A DNA stretch of 64,000 nucleotides from Parelaphostrongylus tenuis (Eukaryota; Nematoda; Chromadorea; Rhabditida; Metastrongylidae), in assembly GCA_019055375.1 (NCBI GenBank), contig JAHQIW010002110.1, positions 1-64,000 on the forward strand, read 5' to 3'. Below the pieces are notes generated by a model. The model did not search any database and had not been told where the DNA came from. It was given only the letters and a program-made list of their open reading frames with translations. Below, in pieces: positions 12,991 to 24,205 of the stretch. The translations under genes were made by a program, and so were the position numbers. How positions within the stretch are numbered: the first letter of the stretch is position 1; each line of letters begins with the position of its first letter.

Positions 12991-13123
12991 CCTCCCTCGG
13001 TTCCGTCGATCCTTGAGGTAAACAATCCTCTAAAGGAACCGACGCCGAGTAAAATTAAGCACCCAAAGTAGGATGATGTTATTACCTGACTTTGTGGTGA
13101 CCGGCATTCGAGCTTACGGCTTA

Positions 13124-13150
13124 GGACGAAATAGGCGCCTATACAGCACT
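13124..13150 (+). ncRNA. Truncated hammerhead (3' half)
   Basis: It begins at the stem II 3' strand (GGAC) and continues GAAA, TAGGCGCCTA and CAGCAC. The CTGATGA half is missing because this is the junction between the minus-strand and plus-strand units. It cannot fold as a ribozyme alone. Confidence 0.75.
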
Positions 13151-13383
13151 AGAGCTATGGCTCAAAATATGTCATATCCTTATCAGATTAAATCATTTTG
13201 AGCGGGTCTGTAAAAAAAGCAGTCGATAGAAGAAGTATAGTTCATTTTAAAAGCCGTAAGCTCGACTGCCGGTCACCACAAAGTCAGGTAATAACATCAT
13301 CCTACTTTGGGTGCTTAATTTTACTCGGCGTCGGTTCCTTTAGAGGATTGTTTACCTCAAAGGATCGACGGAACCGAGGGAGG

Positions 13384-13431
13384 GTGCTACTGATGAGTCC
13401 CAATAGGACGAAATAGGCGCCTATATAGCAC
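13384..13431 (+). ncRNA. Hammerhead ribozyme 3
   Basis: Complete 48-nt hammerhead on the plus strand: GTGCTA (13384-13389), CTGATGA (13390-13396), stem II GTCC/GGAC, GAAA, palindromic stem III, and TAGCAC (13426-13431). The predicted cleavage is between 13425 and 13426. It lies opposite to ribozymes 1 and 2. Confidence 0.9.
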
Positions 13432-13517
13432 TAGACCTATGGCTCAAAATATGTCATATCCTTATCAGATTAAATCATTTTGAGCGGGTCTGTAAAAAAA
13501 AGCAGTCGATAGAAGAA

Positions 13518-13532
13518 ACATATGATTATAAT
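13518..13532 (+). repeat. Right 15-bp direct repeat (target duplication)
   Basis: Identical to 12609-12623. It marks the right boundary of the hammerhead element. Confidence 0.8.
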
Positions 13533-14279
13533 ATTCACGAATAAATTTGGACAGTGATTGATTTTTTGACGCTATTCAGTAAAATTTAGTTAGCAATAGT
13601 GCTAGTTCTCAATAGAGGGTTGAGTAGATTAATGGTTGGAGCTTTGAAGTGGTGATGCTGTGAAACCAATTTCAGTTGTTTATCTAAATCTTCCAGTGTA
13701 TATATTGTGTAATCCTTCTCCTTCCCCAGAATGCTTGTGGCGCAGTGGTCAACGCCAACGCTGCTCTGCGACACATTTGTGGTCGACCAATCGAATTGGT
13801 GGGTCGACCAAGCGCATGCTCACCAAGTCGTCCATAAATTTAGAGTTGGTAGTCGTCAGCAGAATTAACTGGGAGAATACTACACTGACTTCTTCGCGAG
13901 TCAGTGTAAAAGCCAGATACGGATTCAGTAACTTCAAACGGTAGTAGATGAATACAAATGCATGGCGCATCTTCTTAACGATTTGTCAATGCCGAGAGCT
14001 TTAACCTTTCATTTTCCGATCCTTTTTCACTATCTCTTTTATGGCCAATAATAACGCAACATGTTCCCCATTATAAGCAAGCAGAAACTTATTCTGTGGC
14101 TTTTTATTTGCGATATTCTCTATTGCTTTCAAAGAGATCACAAAATCGAAATATATAGCGTTGCCACGTCTCAATGTAATTTACTGAACTACTTCTGAGT
14201 AATCAACACTGATGTGATTTGTCAGTTTATTGCTGCTATATTGTTGAAAAAAATTATCGTCAAAATGAAAATGCTCGTC

Positions 14280-16096
14280 TCAAACACATCGAGGTTCAGT
14301 TTTAGTTTCCACCGACAGTGGCACTTGCCGAGAAGAAAGGAATCCAGATGGACCCGATGTTAACACTCGAAGTGCTCTGTCTACTACACTTTGCCACATC
14401 GATCTCGACCAACTCGCCATGACGATGTTTGTGGTCTGCACAGATTCTTTTTTGAAAGACGAAGCTTTATGGAGAAAGAAAGCTATTCTAACCGAGAGAG
14501 TTCCTGAGATTGTCGTATGATTCTGGGGAATAGGCGTTATTGCCACCATCATGTCCACTGGCATGGTGCATGGCATCATGGCGCGCTGTAATCCCATCAG
14601 TCCATTGCAAAATCCTGTCACAGTGTTGCCGACAATGATGCACTTCTGTTCATTCTTCATCACTAAAAAAATTTGTCAAATTCAGAAGAAGGCTTTCTTT
14701 CGTCACAATGGAAAATTGATAAAAGTTAAGAACAGTCTCGAGAATTGACTACCTTAATACTCTTCAGACCATTTCAAACCATCACGCATTGAATACTATG
14801 TCATTCTCAGAAAAGGATGTGAAAACTCACATAAAGCAAATGTCGTGAAATCTGAAGACTGTACTTCCAGTGCACTTCAATTGTTCTCCTTTCATTTAGA
14901 ATCATTTTCTACTAATTTCTGTATAAACTGTTTTTTGAACAGCAGTAAAGGCAGTGAATTTACATATACGGCATATTTCTCTTGAAATTTTCCAAATGGA
15001 TGCTCATGATGACCCACCCATATCCATCGCTGGATTTAGTACAACACCTTGGCATTGAATTGGTGCATAGATGACTCTAACTTCCAGTTGACCCAAAATG
15101 GCTGAGATCACAGCTTCAGGTAAGAGTGCACTACGGCCTTGGCGTTCGAGAACATCAAAGACCTGAAGAATATCTTTCAGTAGTCTCAAGAACTTATTTG
15201 AAAATATATTGAGTCAAATTATCCGAAGCTATGCAAACCATGTTAACACCAGGTGACTGACGAATTGTCTGAAAGTATGAAGTCTTTTCCTTTACCTTCG
15301 AAAATATTGCAGGAATTGCGAGTCAAACGGTTTCATACTTACTGTTTGCATGACAAGACGTTCTACAAATCCCTTTGCTCCTGCCTCGTTCGCTGCTATA
15401 CCCGGAACCCGTGCAGAAACTTCAGGCTTTCCAGCGTAAGCCATGGCAACAGGCACAGTCCTTAAGCCCGTGACAGTGAACGTCCGAGTGCTTGCTGCAA
15501 CGCAATTTTAACTTCTCAGTGAAAACTTAAAATTAAGTTAATATGCAAGATTATTTTCAGATCTTTTTTATATTACTTCGAATTCAAGAGTAATTAATCA
15601 AAGGACTTGGATTGCAAGAGCTCTGATGCAATTATTAATTATTAGACATATTCATTCTGATTGGGGGCGTTGTGGCCGAGTGGTTGTGATGCTCGTCTTG
15701 GCGCACGTAGAGCACAGCCCCAGCCTCAGCACTTTCTGACAGTTAACAACAGCGCCCTATGGAGCGCCACAGGCAGGCTACCCTCGAAATTTTAAGAAGA
15801 CCTGCTGACGTTGACCAACATTCTAGATAATTCAAGAAGAAGACGAAATGCGAATTCAATGCTAGAAGTATTACAATCTGCACAATCAAAAGCTTGTGAT
15901 GCTGGGTCGCGTAAAAAAGTAAAAGGAATTCATTCTGATTAAAGCTTACAAACTTGTATGTAAGGTGAGAGATGTGTAGCATCGTAGCAATTTTTCGATT
16001 AGTTACCTTGACTTGCAGGTATCACTCCACATCCAAACACTTTCCAGATTGTGGCTAAGAGCAGAATACAAAACGAGCGGTTGGAAGTCTTGGCAT
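14280..16096 (-). CDS. Secreted-protein family copy B, near-complete, four exons
   Basis: Exon 1 is 16007-16096, exon 2 15343-15494, exon 3 15018-15162, exon 4 14280-14662. Introns are 512, 180 and 355 bases with GT-AG ends (donors GTAACT, GTAAGT, GTGGGT; acceptors TTGCAG, CTTCAG, TTTTAG) and phases 1, 0, 1 that join in frame. The protein would have a hydrophobic leader ending FGCGVIPASQ, then STRTFTVTGL with PVAMAYAG, VFDVLERQGRSALLPEAVIS, the motif QKCIIVGNTVTGFC, and the end VETKTEPRCV before TGA at 14280. That is about 225 residues after the leader, with a few cysteines. The leader suggests secretion. The only flaw is in exon 1: the ATG at 16096 is one base out of frame with the leader, compared with copies D and E. 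This is either a recent pseudogene, a sequence error, or a gene with another first exon. I do not recognise the family. A family-B SINE sits in intron 1. Confidence 0.7.
15664..15850 (+). mobile_element. tRNA-derived SINE, family B, in intron 1 of copy B
   Basis: It begins GTTGTGGCCGAGTGGTTGTG (A-box region). It shares a downstream block (GCGCCACAGGCAGGCTACCC and an AAGAAGAAGACGAAA tail) with the copy at 35400-35575. It is antisense to copy B and lies within its 512-base first intron, which explains why that intron is the longest. Confidence 0.7.
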
Positions 16097-16099
16097 GTT

Positions 16100-18940
16100 T
16101 ATAGGAATGATCCTTTCCACTTCTAAAAACTTGAACAAATATTGCAGACTTATTTGAATGCATATTTACATCTATTTCATCAGATCATTCGCAAGGCAAC
16201 AAAGGATTTGGAGCTCAGCACTTATACATGAGTGCGTCACCATGATAACTGACAGAATCTGCTGTTTCAATGCATAGAGAGATCGCCTGATGAGGTGAAT
16301 TTTATGTCAAACGTTGAGTAACAAAAAGGTGCGGGAAGAGACCACTTGAACAGACATTTAAAGACTACGTCTGTTCTTCATATGATATGGCTTGAAATTT
16401 GGTTCCGCCTTCGCAGTTCTGGTGCTGAAACATAAAATCTCAACTTTTCCAGCAATAAAACATTCGTAATTGACAAAATGCTAGAATTATAAGTGTATTC
16501 ATGAAAAACACCCGTAAAAGTAGGCACTTACGCAAAACCTATCTTTCTCCAACCTCGACACAAAATTCCAATTTATTGCTGTAAACATGAGTGCAACATA
16601 TATCAACCCATTCGGGACGGCAATAGAAATCGGTGCGTGCGGTGCAAATCGCAAGACGGTGCGCGATTTCGTAATTAATTAGGTTTTTGCCTCCGTCTTG
16701 AGATAATTTTGGGTTTCTCGTTCTGCTTTGGCACGACACGGTTTATCAACACGCTTATATGCTTTTTGGTATTTGAAGCTCCTATGTGTAAAAAACGCTA
16801 GTCTACTACGCAGTTGCGCTGTTAATGTCATTCAGTCGATTGTAATAAATTGCACAGAGGAGATAACCAGTTAAAGCTTCAGATTCTGGTATCTATAATA
16901 TGTACAATATCCAAAGTCGTCAAAGCGTTCGAAAATTAGAAAACAATGATTAGTTTGCCAGAAATGGTGATGCATAGTGCATACGAATTTACTTTATCAG
17001 TGAGTCTCGAAGATTTATAGATTATTAGTGTGTTTCAGAAGTTGGGATCTATATGGAAGAATCAAAATAGATTTTTATTTATAGCTCTATGAGTGTTCGC
17101 TTTTACATATCCATTGCTTCAACATGAACATTATTCGGTGTTGTAACCTTTGTCATTGAGCATGGCTCACTGATTCTGCGTGTTCTTCGTAATTTTTTTT
17201 TGATTTCCCTTAGGCGATTTCTATATCTTTCTCAAGTTCCAAAAATTCCAGTCGTAAATTGCAAAATTCTCGTTTGTTCATTGTTGTCACTCGGCATTCA
17301 CTGCGCCTTTGCAAGTGGTCGTAGAGAAATTTTGAGCCAACTTGATGTCTCCTTCCCAAGGTCTGAAGGGTAGAAACTCTCGAACCACAGCCAATTTCAT
17401 GCCGTATTGTGTCTAATCATATCATGAGGACGCCGATGAAGAGATCGGAGCGATCATAGAAGTTATCATCGGCCAGAATTCTGTTCTACCTCTTCGATGT
17501 CGACGGAGAGTGTACAACGAAATGTAAATTTAAGTGCAAGAGACCAACCGACGTCTACGGACTGCATATGCCCGATTTGGGATGCGATTATGGAAGAGAC
17601 GGTTCTTTCCAGTTATAAGAGGGCAAATAAAAAAACCGATCTCATTCCCTGGAGAAAAACCTTGATGGGAGTGTGAGTAACTATTCGAAAGCGGAGACTT
17701 CAGGCTACAGCCCCACACCCCGGTTTTCAAGAAAGATTAAATTTGACGTTACTAAAGGAGAAGATTTCTTGACTTCAGGGGCACATATTTCTCACCAGAC
17801 AGAGCTCTTTCTTTGGACTCTAGTAATCATTCAACAGCATGTTCCTTTGTGATTCAAACGTTGCAAGCAGGCAAAGTAAGTAAATTTCCATCTGTGATTA
17901 ATTCCCTCCTCCGCCAATTCACGTGCGGCTGGCTGACTCGATGACCGTCGATTTTTCGGGCATATGAACGCGTGGAGAAACGACGCGTCAGCAGTTAGCG
18001 TGGCCGCCTCATTCACAAGCGCGTGAAGCTGGCGAGAGGCAGTTGATCGCAGAAGGAATTCAACTTGTTTTAGCTGCTGCTTTTCACAAAAGCGGTCTTA
18101 TGAGGATATAAGCAGAACGTTGGAATCACAAACGGTCATGCTATCGAATGATTACTAGTAGTCCAAGAAACCTCTGTCCATCGAGAAATATGCCTGTCTG
18201 GAGCCAAGAAATCTCCTCCTGTAGCAACGTCAAAAAAAGTCCTTTTTGAAAATTGCGACGTGAGGCTGTAGCCTCTTGCCTTAGCTTTCGAATGCATACT
18301 AACACTCATATGAGAAATTCTTCCACAGAGGATGAGATCGGTTTTTCATCTGTCCTCTCATAACTGAGTTGTAGCAAATAGACATGCCTATAGCATCGGA
18401 CCAGTGATGAGTAGAAAAAGACAGCCCCAATCTCACAAGATGGGCGAATAGAATACGCAGTAAGAGTTGGAATATGTTCATTTCTGAAGAGTGTCATTCT
18501 CCTATTAGAGAATAAGGAGCTATTGGAACGCATTTCTTACTAAAGATACCTGAAGAAATCTCCTCTGCAATATGCTTCTATTTCGTGACAATGTAGTGCT
18601 GCCCTTCTAAATTTACTACATAACTGCCAACAAACCGCTTTGAAGTCCAAACAACGAGCTAATCACTATGAATGCTAAGAAAAACTATAACTTCACTAAA
18701 ACAATTCAAAAATTGGTTGAAAAATATGTCATTGCCAAGAATTGCTTCACAAGATATTGAATGTGAACTATATCAAGGCGTGCTCCGGCTGCATACAAAA
18801 GATTCTTTCTATAGCTTTCCTTGCAAAAGTTATGCATATTAGAAAATGCATTTTCGAGTAACATAATAGCACAGTCTTACAGTTTCGCTGAAAGAAATAA
18901 GAAAGAGTTAAAATCCTTTCAATACTAAGGATATCATTTT
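16100..18940. other. No gene; dispersed repeat fragments
   Basis: Around 17.5-18.5 kb there are decayed pieces of the dispersed repeat family (phrases such as GAAACCTCTGTCC, ATCGAATGATTACTAGTA, CTACAGCCCCACA). The rest is featureless AT-rich DNA. Confidence 0.5.
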
Positions 18941-18944
18941 CGTA

Positions 18945-21480
18945 TTGGAATGTAGAGAATCTTAGGATAACTGGGATTCTCTTTACTAGAAACACCCTCG
19001 TGAGCTTCGTTCCATGACAATCTATTTCTTCGCAGCAGAAGTTTTCTTGACTCGAAATTCAACTGTGTAACTGCCAGCAAAGCTTTCTGCGAAATTGAAT
19101 GTTTCTCGCAAAAGAAACTTAGTATAGAAATAAGCATTTCTCAGGCTATCAAATGATTTCAAAAATATAGGTGAAATATCACTGAAATATTCAAAAACGT
19201 TTGGAAATGAGCTCCTACTTGCAAGGATATGTTTTGCAATGGAAACTCAAAAAAATTTCTAACATATGGACCGTTTTTTTTCACTAATAATACCTCTACA
19301 ATGGTTTTCTTTGCAATATTTCACTTTTTTGTAGCCAAAATTCCTGCGAAAAGCTATTCAAGGGCCTCAGCAAAGTGAATAAAGCTAACCTATTGTGAAA
19401 CATAATTTTAATTTGCTGTTACAACAAAATAAGGAACACCTGCTTTCGAAAACGAGCATATTACTGAAGTCTCAGAAACTCCAGCTTTCGAATGCTTACT
19501 AGATGTTTAGGGAAAATTTTTTGTCCACTGAGAAAGATTTTAACAGTTGCTGTACCGTCACAGGTAGATGCCGTTCGGAACGGGTCGCATAAGATATTGG
19601 TATATGTTGGCGTATGGGCTTAGATGTGAGATTTTATTTGAGATTTGGAGGTTTAGAGGTTTCTACTGCTCATGAATTTGATTCTATGTGAATCAATTGA
19701 AGACAAGCCAAGGAGTTTTTTGGTATTTTATGATTCTACAGGAAAAAAATCTGAAGCACTGCTTAGGAGGCAATGATGGAACACGCACCGTTGAAAACAA
19801 ACAACTCTTCCACTCCCACTGGATGACTAGTGGTATGCATTGTATAACATGTGCGGAAAGGTTTATGACCTTTTAGCGACCTGTGTTCATGTGACGAATT
19901 TTTCTCTTTGAGTTTAGTAGCGTCAGGGCCATCTTCTGTACCCTGTTAAGACCCACTTCTCAGAATGGATGACGGTCTTCAATTCCATCGCATCAAAGAT
20001 ATCTGAGTTTACCAAAGTAAATAGTAACTTTTCGTCCATAAACTGTTGCTGGCAGATGAGCTTCTCCAGTTATACCATACTGCCAAGCGAGTACCATAAA
20101 GGATTCAAAAGTATCGTTTACAAAGCGGAAGGAAAATGTCGCGGCAAAACTGCACGCCGCTCAGAAATCAATTGAGACAACATAAAACTGCTTATTCAGC
20201 TATATTTAGTGTTATAATTTTTTCGTGAAAGAGCCGATGATTCTACAGGGCTGACGGCGCGTTTATTTCTCGTTTGCGAGCCAAAAAAAATAAGATTTCA
20301 CGCTATCAGTCAGAGGGTTCCTGCTAAGATAGTGGAACAGAGAAAAATGATCGCCCTCTTCAGTCATGGTACGATCCCACTCTGAGCAAATACCTAGGCT
20401 TGAGCAAAAGTTTCTGGGAATTCTTTAAAAGTTTCGTTTTTATGCGCGAATTCACAATAATAACTGTTCCGGAGTACAGATAATTACTGTTCATGACCTT
20501 TTGCTATCGTCCTACGAGATTCCGGTTCTGTTCCATGTACCATTTCGGCTCCTATGAATCGATAAACTCTTAACATGCTTTTTCAAATTCATTGGATGCT
20601 TGGAATCGACGGCCATTTAAAAGTGTTATATTGATTGAAAGAGGCCACAACCACGTAAAGCTCATACGGATCCTGACTAGCGTTCTTGAGGACAAAGTCA
20701 AATTGGTGTAACTTGCTGACAACGGTCCGCTGCGAAACACCGAGCTCTTCAGACAAATCACGAGTGCTTGATGAAGGCTCAGCATCCAAAGTGGTTTGCA
20801 AGTCACTTTTTACCCAAAACAGATGGTAGACCAGAGCGAGGTATGTCTTCGAAATCAGGATTCTATTCTTTGAATCGCTTAAACCATATCCTACAGCCGA
20901 TTTTGTCACCGTACCAGCACCCTCACCCTCATTAATTCCATCGACGGCTTTAGTATTGTTAAACCCTTTCTCCAAAATGGCGGATCAACGCACACAAATT
21001 ATACTGTTCCATAGGTATTTTGGAGCTGAAATTGATGAACTAGATGAATCTATACAAAACTATCAATAGAGAAAGGCACAAAGAAGTCAAAAAACGAAAC
21101 ATTCAAAAATTGTTCGGATTCTTCTATTCAGCCTGACACTAGTTTCTAATCTGTGGAGACCTACGCCAAAATTTTCAAACTAACGTACTTGAACATCGAC
21201 CTTACGAATAGTAATTTCTTCACTGTCTAATCATGAAAATGCATGCCAATAGGCATTCACTCATCCAAGCTAACACTACCTTGAGAGGCAAAGCGGCTAA
21301 ACTTGGTCATAGTCATAATATTTAGACAAAGCTAGTAAGCTAAAGCACCTCACAAACGATGTAGCTTCTTCAACACCGCTTTTCTATAAATAACCCAGTC
21401 ATACTAAGTTGACCTGACATCATGTAGTGTAATGGTTTCTCAGTGACTATGAAGGTGATTATTTCCTTCTTTCGTGATAA
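18945..21480. repeat. 2.5-kb repeat, copy 1
   Basis: Collinear with 28768-31512 over nearly its whole length, with many small differences. Shared markers in order are GGATAACTGGG...CTTTACTAGAAACAC, a GATGCC.TTCGGAACGG phrase, GTACCCTGTTAAGACCCACT, AATGGATGACGGTCTTCAAT, TGCTGGCAGAT.AGCTTCTCC, ATCGTTTACAAAGCGGAAGG, the mariner-like region, and GTGACTAT...CCTTCTTTCGT. The copies are diverged, so the duplication is old. No terminal inverted repeats were found. It is probably a mobile element because copy 2 interrupts an exon. Confidence 0.7.
20589..20975 (-). pseudogene. Mariner transposase N-terminal fragment
   Basis: The 128-codon minus-strand frame contains a stretch like the DNA-binding domain of mariner-family transposases: TLDAEPSSSTRDLSEELGVS followed by QRTVVSKLHQF, the second helix-turn-helix. 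It ends before any DD34D catalytic region, so it could bind DNA at most. Related fragments lie at 6295-6415 and 30770-31010. Its presence inside the 2.5-kb repeat suggests either a mariner-derived element or a mariner scrap carried along. Confidence 0.6.
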
Positions 21481-24183
21481 TGCAGCTTAAGCAGTCAAAT
21501 TGCTATTAACTTGTATCTTAAAACCGGGGAACGGTATTTGTGTTTGAACGTCGATTCAAAAAGCATATAAAGCACCTATCTCTAGTGAAACCACTCTCCA
21601 ACAAAGTTTTTCTTTCTGTCGAAAGTAGAATGGCTCAGATTCTACCACAACAACCATCAATCCTTGCGGTAGTGACAATTACTACCAGGTGAGTAGGAAA
21701 TTGGTGAATGCCCACCACTTAGTTCTTCATAATTTTCAAATACTTTGACTACAATAGGCGATCGATATGATCGAATTCGATAGTTTAAGTCAGCGATGCT
21801 TACTGAGTTGAAAACATCTAGATTGAACAAAAAAAAGTGGGATAATTGGAGAAATGCACTTATCTGAGAGTATGTAAAAATCCACGGATGTTTTCTCTTC
21901 AACTAAAACAAACACGGTTCTCCTTCCCTACTCAAAGCGGTGGATTCCTGGTGTCATCTCATTTCTTGCTTGTTTCTGAATCGCTTCAGTGGAATCCTGC
22001 GCAACAACCTCTTATGAATATTGATAATCCTCTTGATCGATAAAGGAAATTTTGTACTCGTATCAAATGGGAGTCTGATAAAGACACTGAAGATGAAATT
22101 TGGATTCCTTGAGTTCCAAACACGTTTCGCAGCGAAAGCATGCTTTGCTTTTGCCGATTAACATCTTAAGAGAGTTCCTCGTAAAAGTGCATATGTGAAT
22201 TCATACTTCTAAATTATGTATTCGCGGTTTTTGGAAACACCAGGATTTCATGTCGCAGTATTACAAATGAGAAGAAGGAATTCAAATTTGAGTTGTGCCG
22301 ACCGAGGAATTGATGCATGCACTTTTTTCTCTTATTCAATAGGTCGCTGACATATCTTGGCTCCATCAAAAACAACATGCATTTAACATCATTAGTCGTT
22401 CCTGTACGCTTTGGAATAGAAGAATATCTCACAAGACTTGATTAAAAGGGTCATGACTTGAGTTAAAAGGGTTGGGTATTTCTCAAGTTTTTAATAATTT
22501 AGAAGAGCTGCCACGCTGGCGGCACTCATGTTAATGAGATGAATGTCAAATGTGTCGTTGTGTTGTGAATGATTGAATGTTGGTAATAGGAAATTTCCAC
22601 TCATTTCAGTTTGCGACAGTTCTTCAGTTTTCTAACAGTAAAAAATGAATATTCATACAAACATGACGAAATCCAAACCTTTATGATTTCGCTATTGCTC
22701 GCAAGCATCGACAGTACGGAGTCGTAAGATGGTGTTTGCACGTCAAGGTGTTGAATAGATAATTGCTATTGCACAACAGGATGCTATCAGTTTCACATAG
22801 GATTTATAACTCTATCAAATGAGCATGAAGTAAGGGATAAATAGGCTCAAAAGTGTGTACAAGGAATTCAAAGAATTGGTGGGTGCCACCGACGTGATAG
22901 GTCTACGACAACATTGGCTAAACTTCGCAATAACGTGTCAAAAACAATGGTAGCCTAAAAGATACCACAAAAGTCAAGGAAAGTACAAGCATAAAAAACA
23001 GCGGACATTAACCTTTTGAAGAACACTGGCGGTTGTTTCAATGAATGACGCTGAGTGTAAATTTTGATTGTTCACCTAAAATCAAAGCAAAAAAACTCTG
23101 TGTCTATAGGACCGAGGAAAAATGATGAAAGAGAAATGATCTCTGAAAGACTTAGAAAGAGAAGAGACTTGAAGGGAGAGGAAGCAAGAAACAAGTGAAA
23201 AAAGAATTATTCGAAAGGGGTTGTACGCCTACCACTGATCATCAGTGGCATAGAACATACAGTACCGTTCAAAATGTGTACGACCGGATACGCTCTTGGT
23301 CGCAAATAGTCGATAAATAAACTATCAAATGGTCGTCAATCCAAAATATGTAGCTGTCATAAAGTCTTTGATATGTCGTTGATTTGGTAGGTAAAACGTA
23401 CTGAGTAGAACTCCGCTGACCTCACTAATCCGTTGGCTGAAAACTCCTTGAATTTAACCCCTTAGGAATCAGTATATTTCAGAGGACCTGGAAAGAAAGA
23501 AATGAGGAACTTTTTCAGTTTTAAGAGTATTAGTTCTCATATATATCACTTTACTAGGAACGTCCAAAGTCGAACCAACCAAATATTGTGTCTAAATTGT
23601 GCTTCTATTGCACCTAAGGTTTGCTTTCGATGTATATTTTGAAAAAGTCTCTCCTAAATAAGCTAATGGATTGCAAGGCATGAGCGTAGATCAGAATAAT
23701 GAGATACCGCCCGTGAGTCATTCTATGACGCATAATCACTAGAAAATCTTCAAGAAACGCTGAATCTTAAAGCTTCAAATTTGAAACACCTTTGTGGATG
23801 TAGGATTCGAGAGCAAGAAGAGCTGCAGTCCACCGATAGCGGTAAACAAGACTACTTCAAAAGGAGAATCAAACTTCACTCGTTTTTTGAAGAAGTGGAG
23901 AGCCCTGGTAAGTCCCCTACATAGACGATTTCATGTTTGTTGGCAGACACTTGAACACTATAGACTCGAAAATCACAAAGTTCATCAGGTTCTCATAACG
24001 CACTGCCCACATCTTACGGCACTGCTGCATTCTTAGAAGTCTCAAAAGTGCTGGTCTTAATCGTGGGAAAAATTCAATTATCTGAAAAGGGGCTCAGAAG
24101 GTGAAAGTGCAATTTCATCCGACTCAAGTCTGTTCTTGAGGCGCACCTCACCAACTCCACCTCGGGTGAACATGCATGACAGT
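21481..24183. other. No gene seen
   Basis: AT-rich sequence. A stretch at about 23080-23300 weakly resembles 31570-31720 (purine-rich run, then ATCA-ATGGC and a CATA phrase), so the 2.5-kb repeat may extend in a degraded form. No protein motif is seen. Confidence 0.4.
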
Positions 24184-24197
24184 AACAAGTAGGTAAT
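24184..24197. repeat. 14-bp target duplication, RTE 3' side
   Basis: AACAAGTAGGTAAT is identical to 27551-27564 and lies directly next to the 3' end of the RTE. Confidence 0.85.
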
Positions 24198-24205
24198 CAC
24201 CTGTA

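Larger units (their letters stand above)
12624..13517. mobile_element. Retrozyme-like element with hammerhead ribozymes
   Basis: This 894-bp element is built from a 282-bp unit. One full unit and most of a second lie in tandem on the minus strand (12624-13122). About 1.4 units follow on the plus strand (13123-13517), so the whole is a head-to-head inverted array. Each complete unit holds one hammerhead ribozyme and codes for no protein. The size of the unit, the hammerhead with a very short palindromic stem III, the tandem arrangement and the 15-bp target duplication all fit animal retrozymes, small non-autonomous retroelements whose transcripts self-cleave and circularise. The inverted junction at about 13122 falls inside the hammerhead, where the plus-strand copy resumes at its stem II 3' strand. 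Copies differ at only a few positions, so the insertion is fairly recent. The mobiliser is not encoded here. Penelope-like elements in the window are plausible partners. Confidence 0.85.

Noticed and set aside
13198..13416. 72-codon frame in the hammerhead element
   Set aside because: It lies within the non-coding 282-nt unit and is not preserved between unit copies because of small differences.
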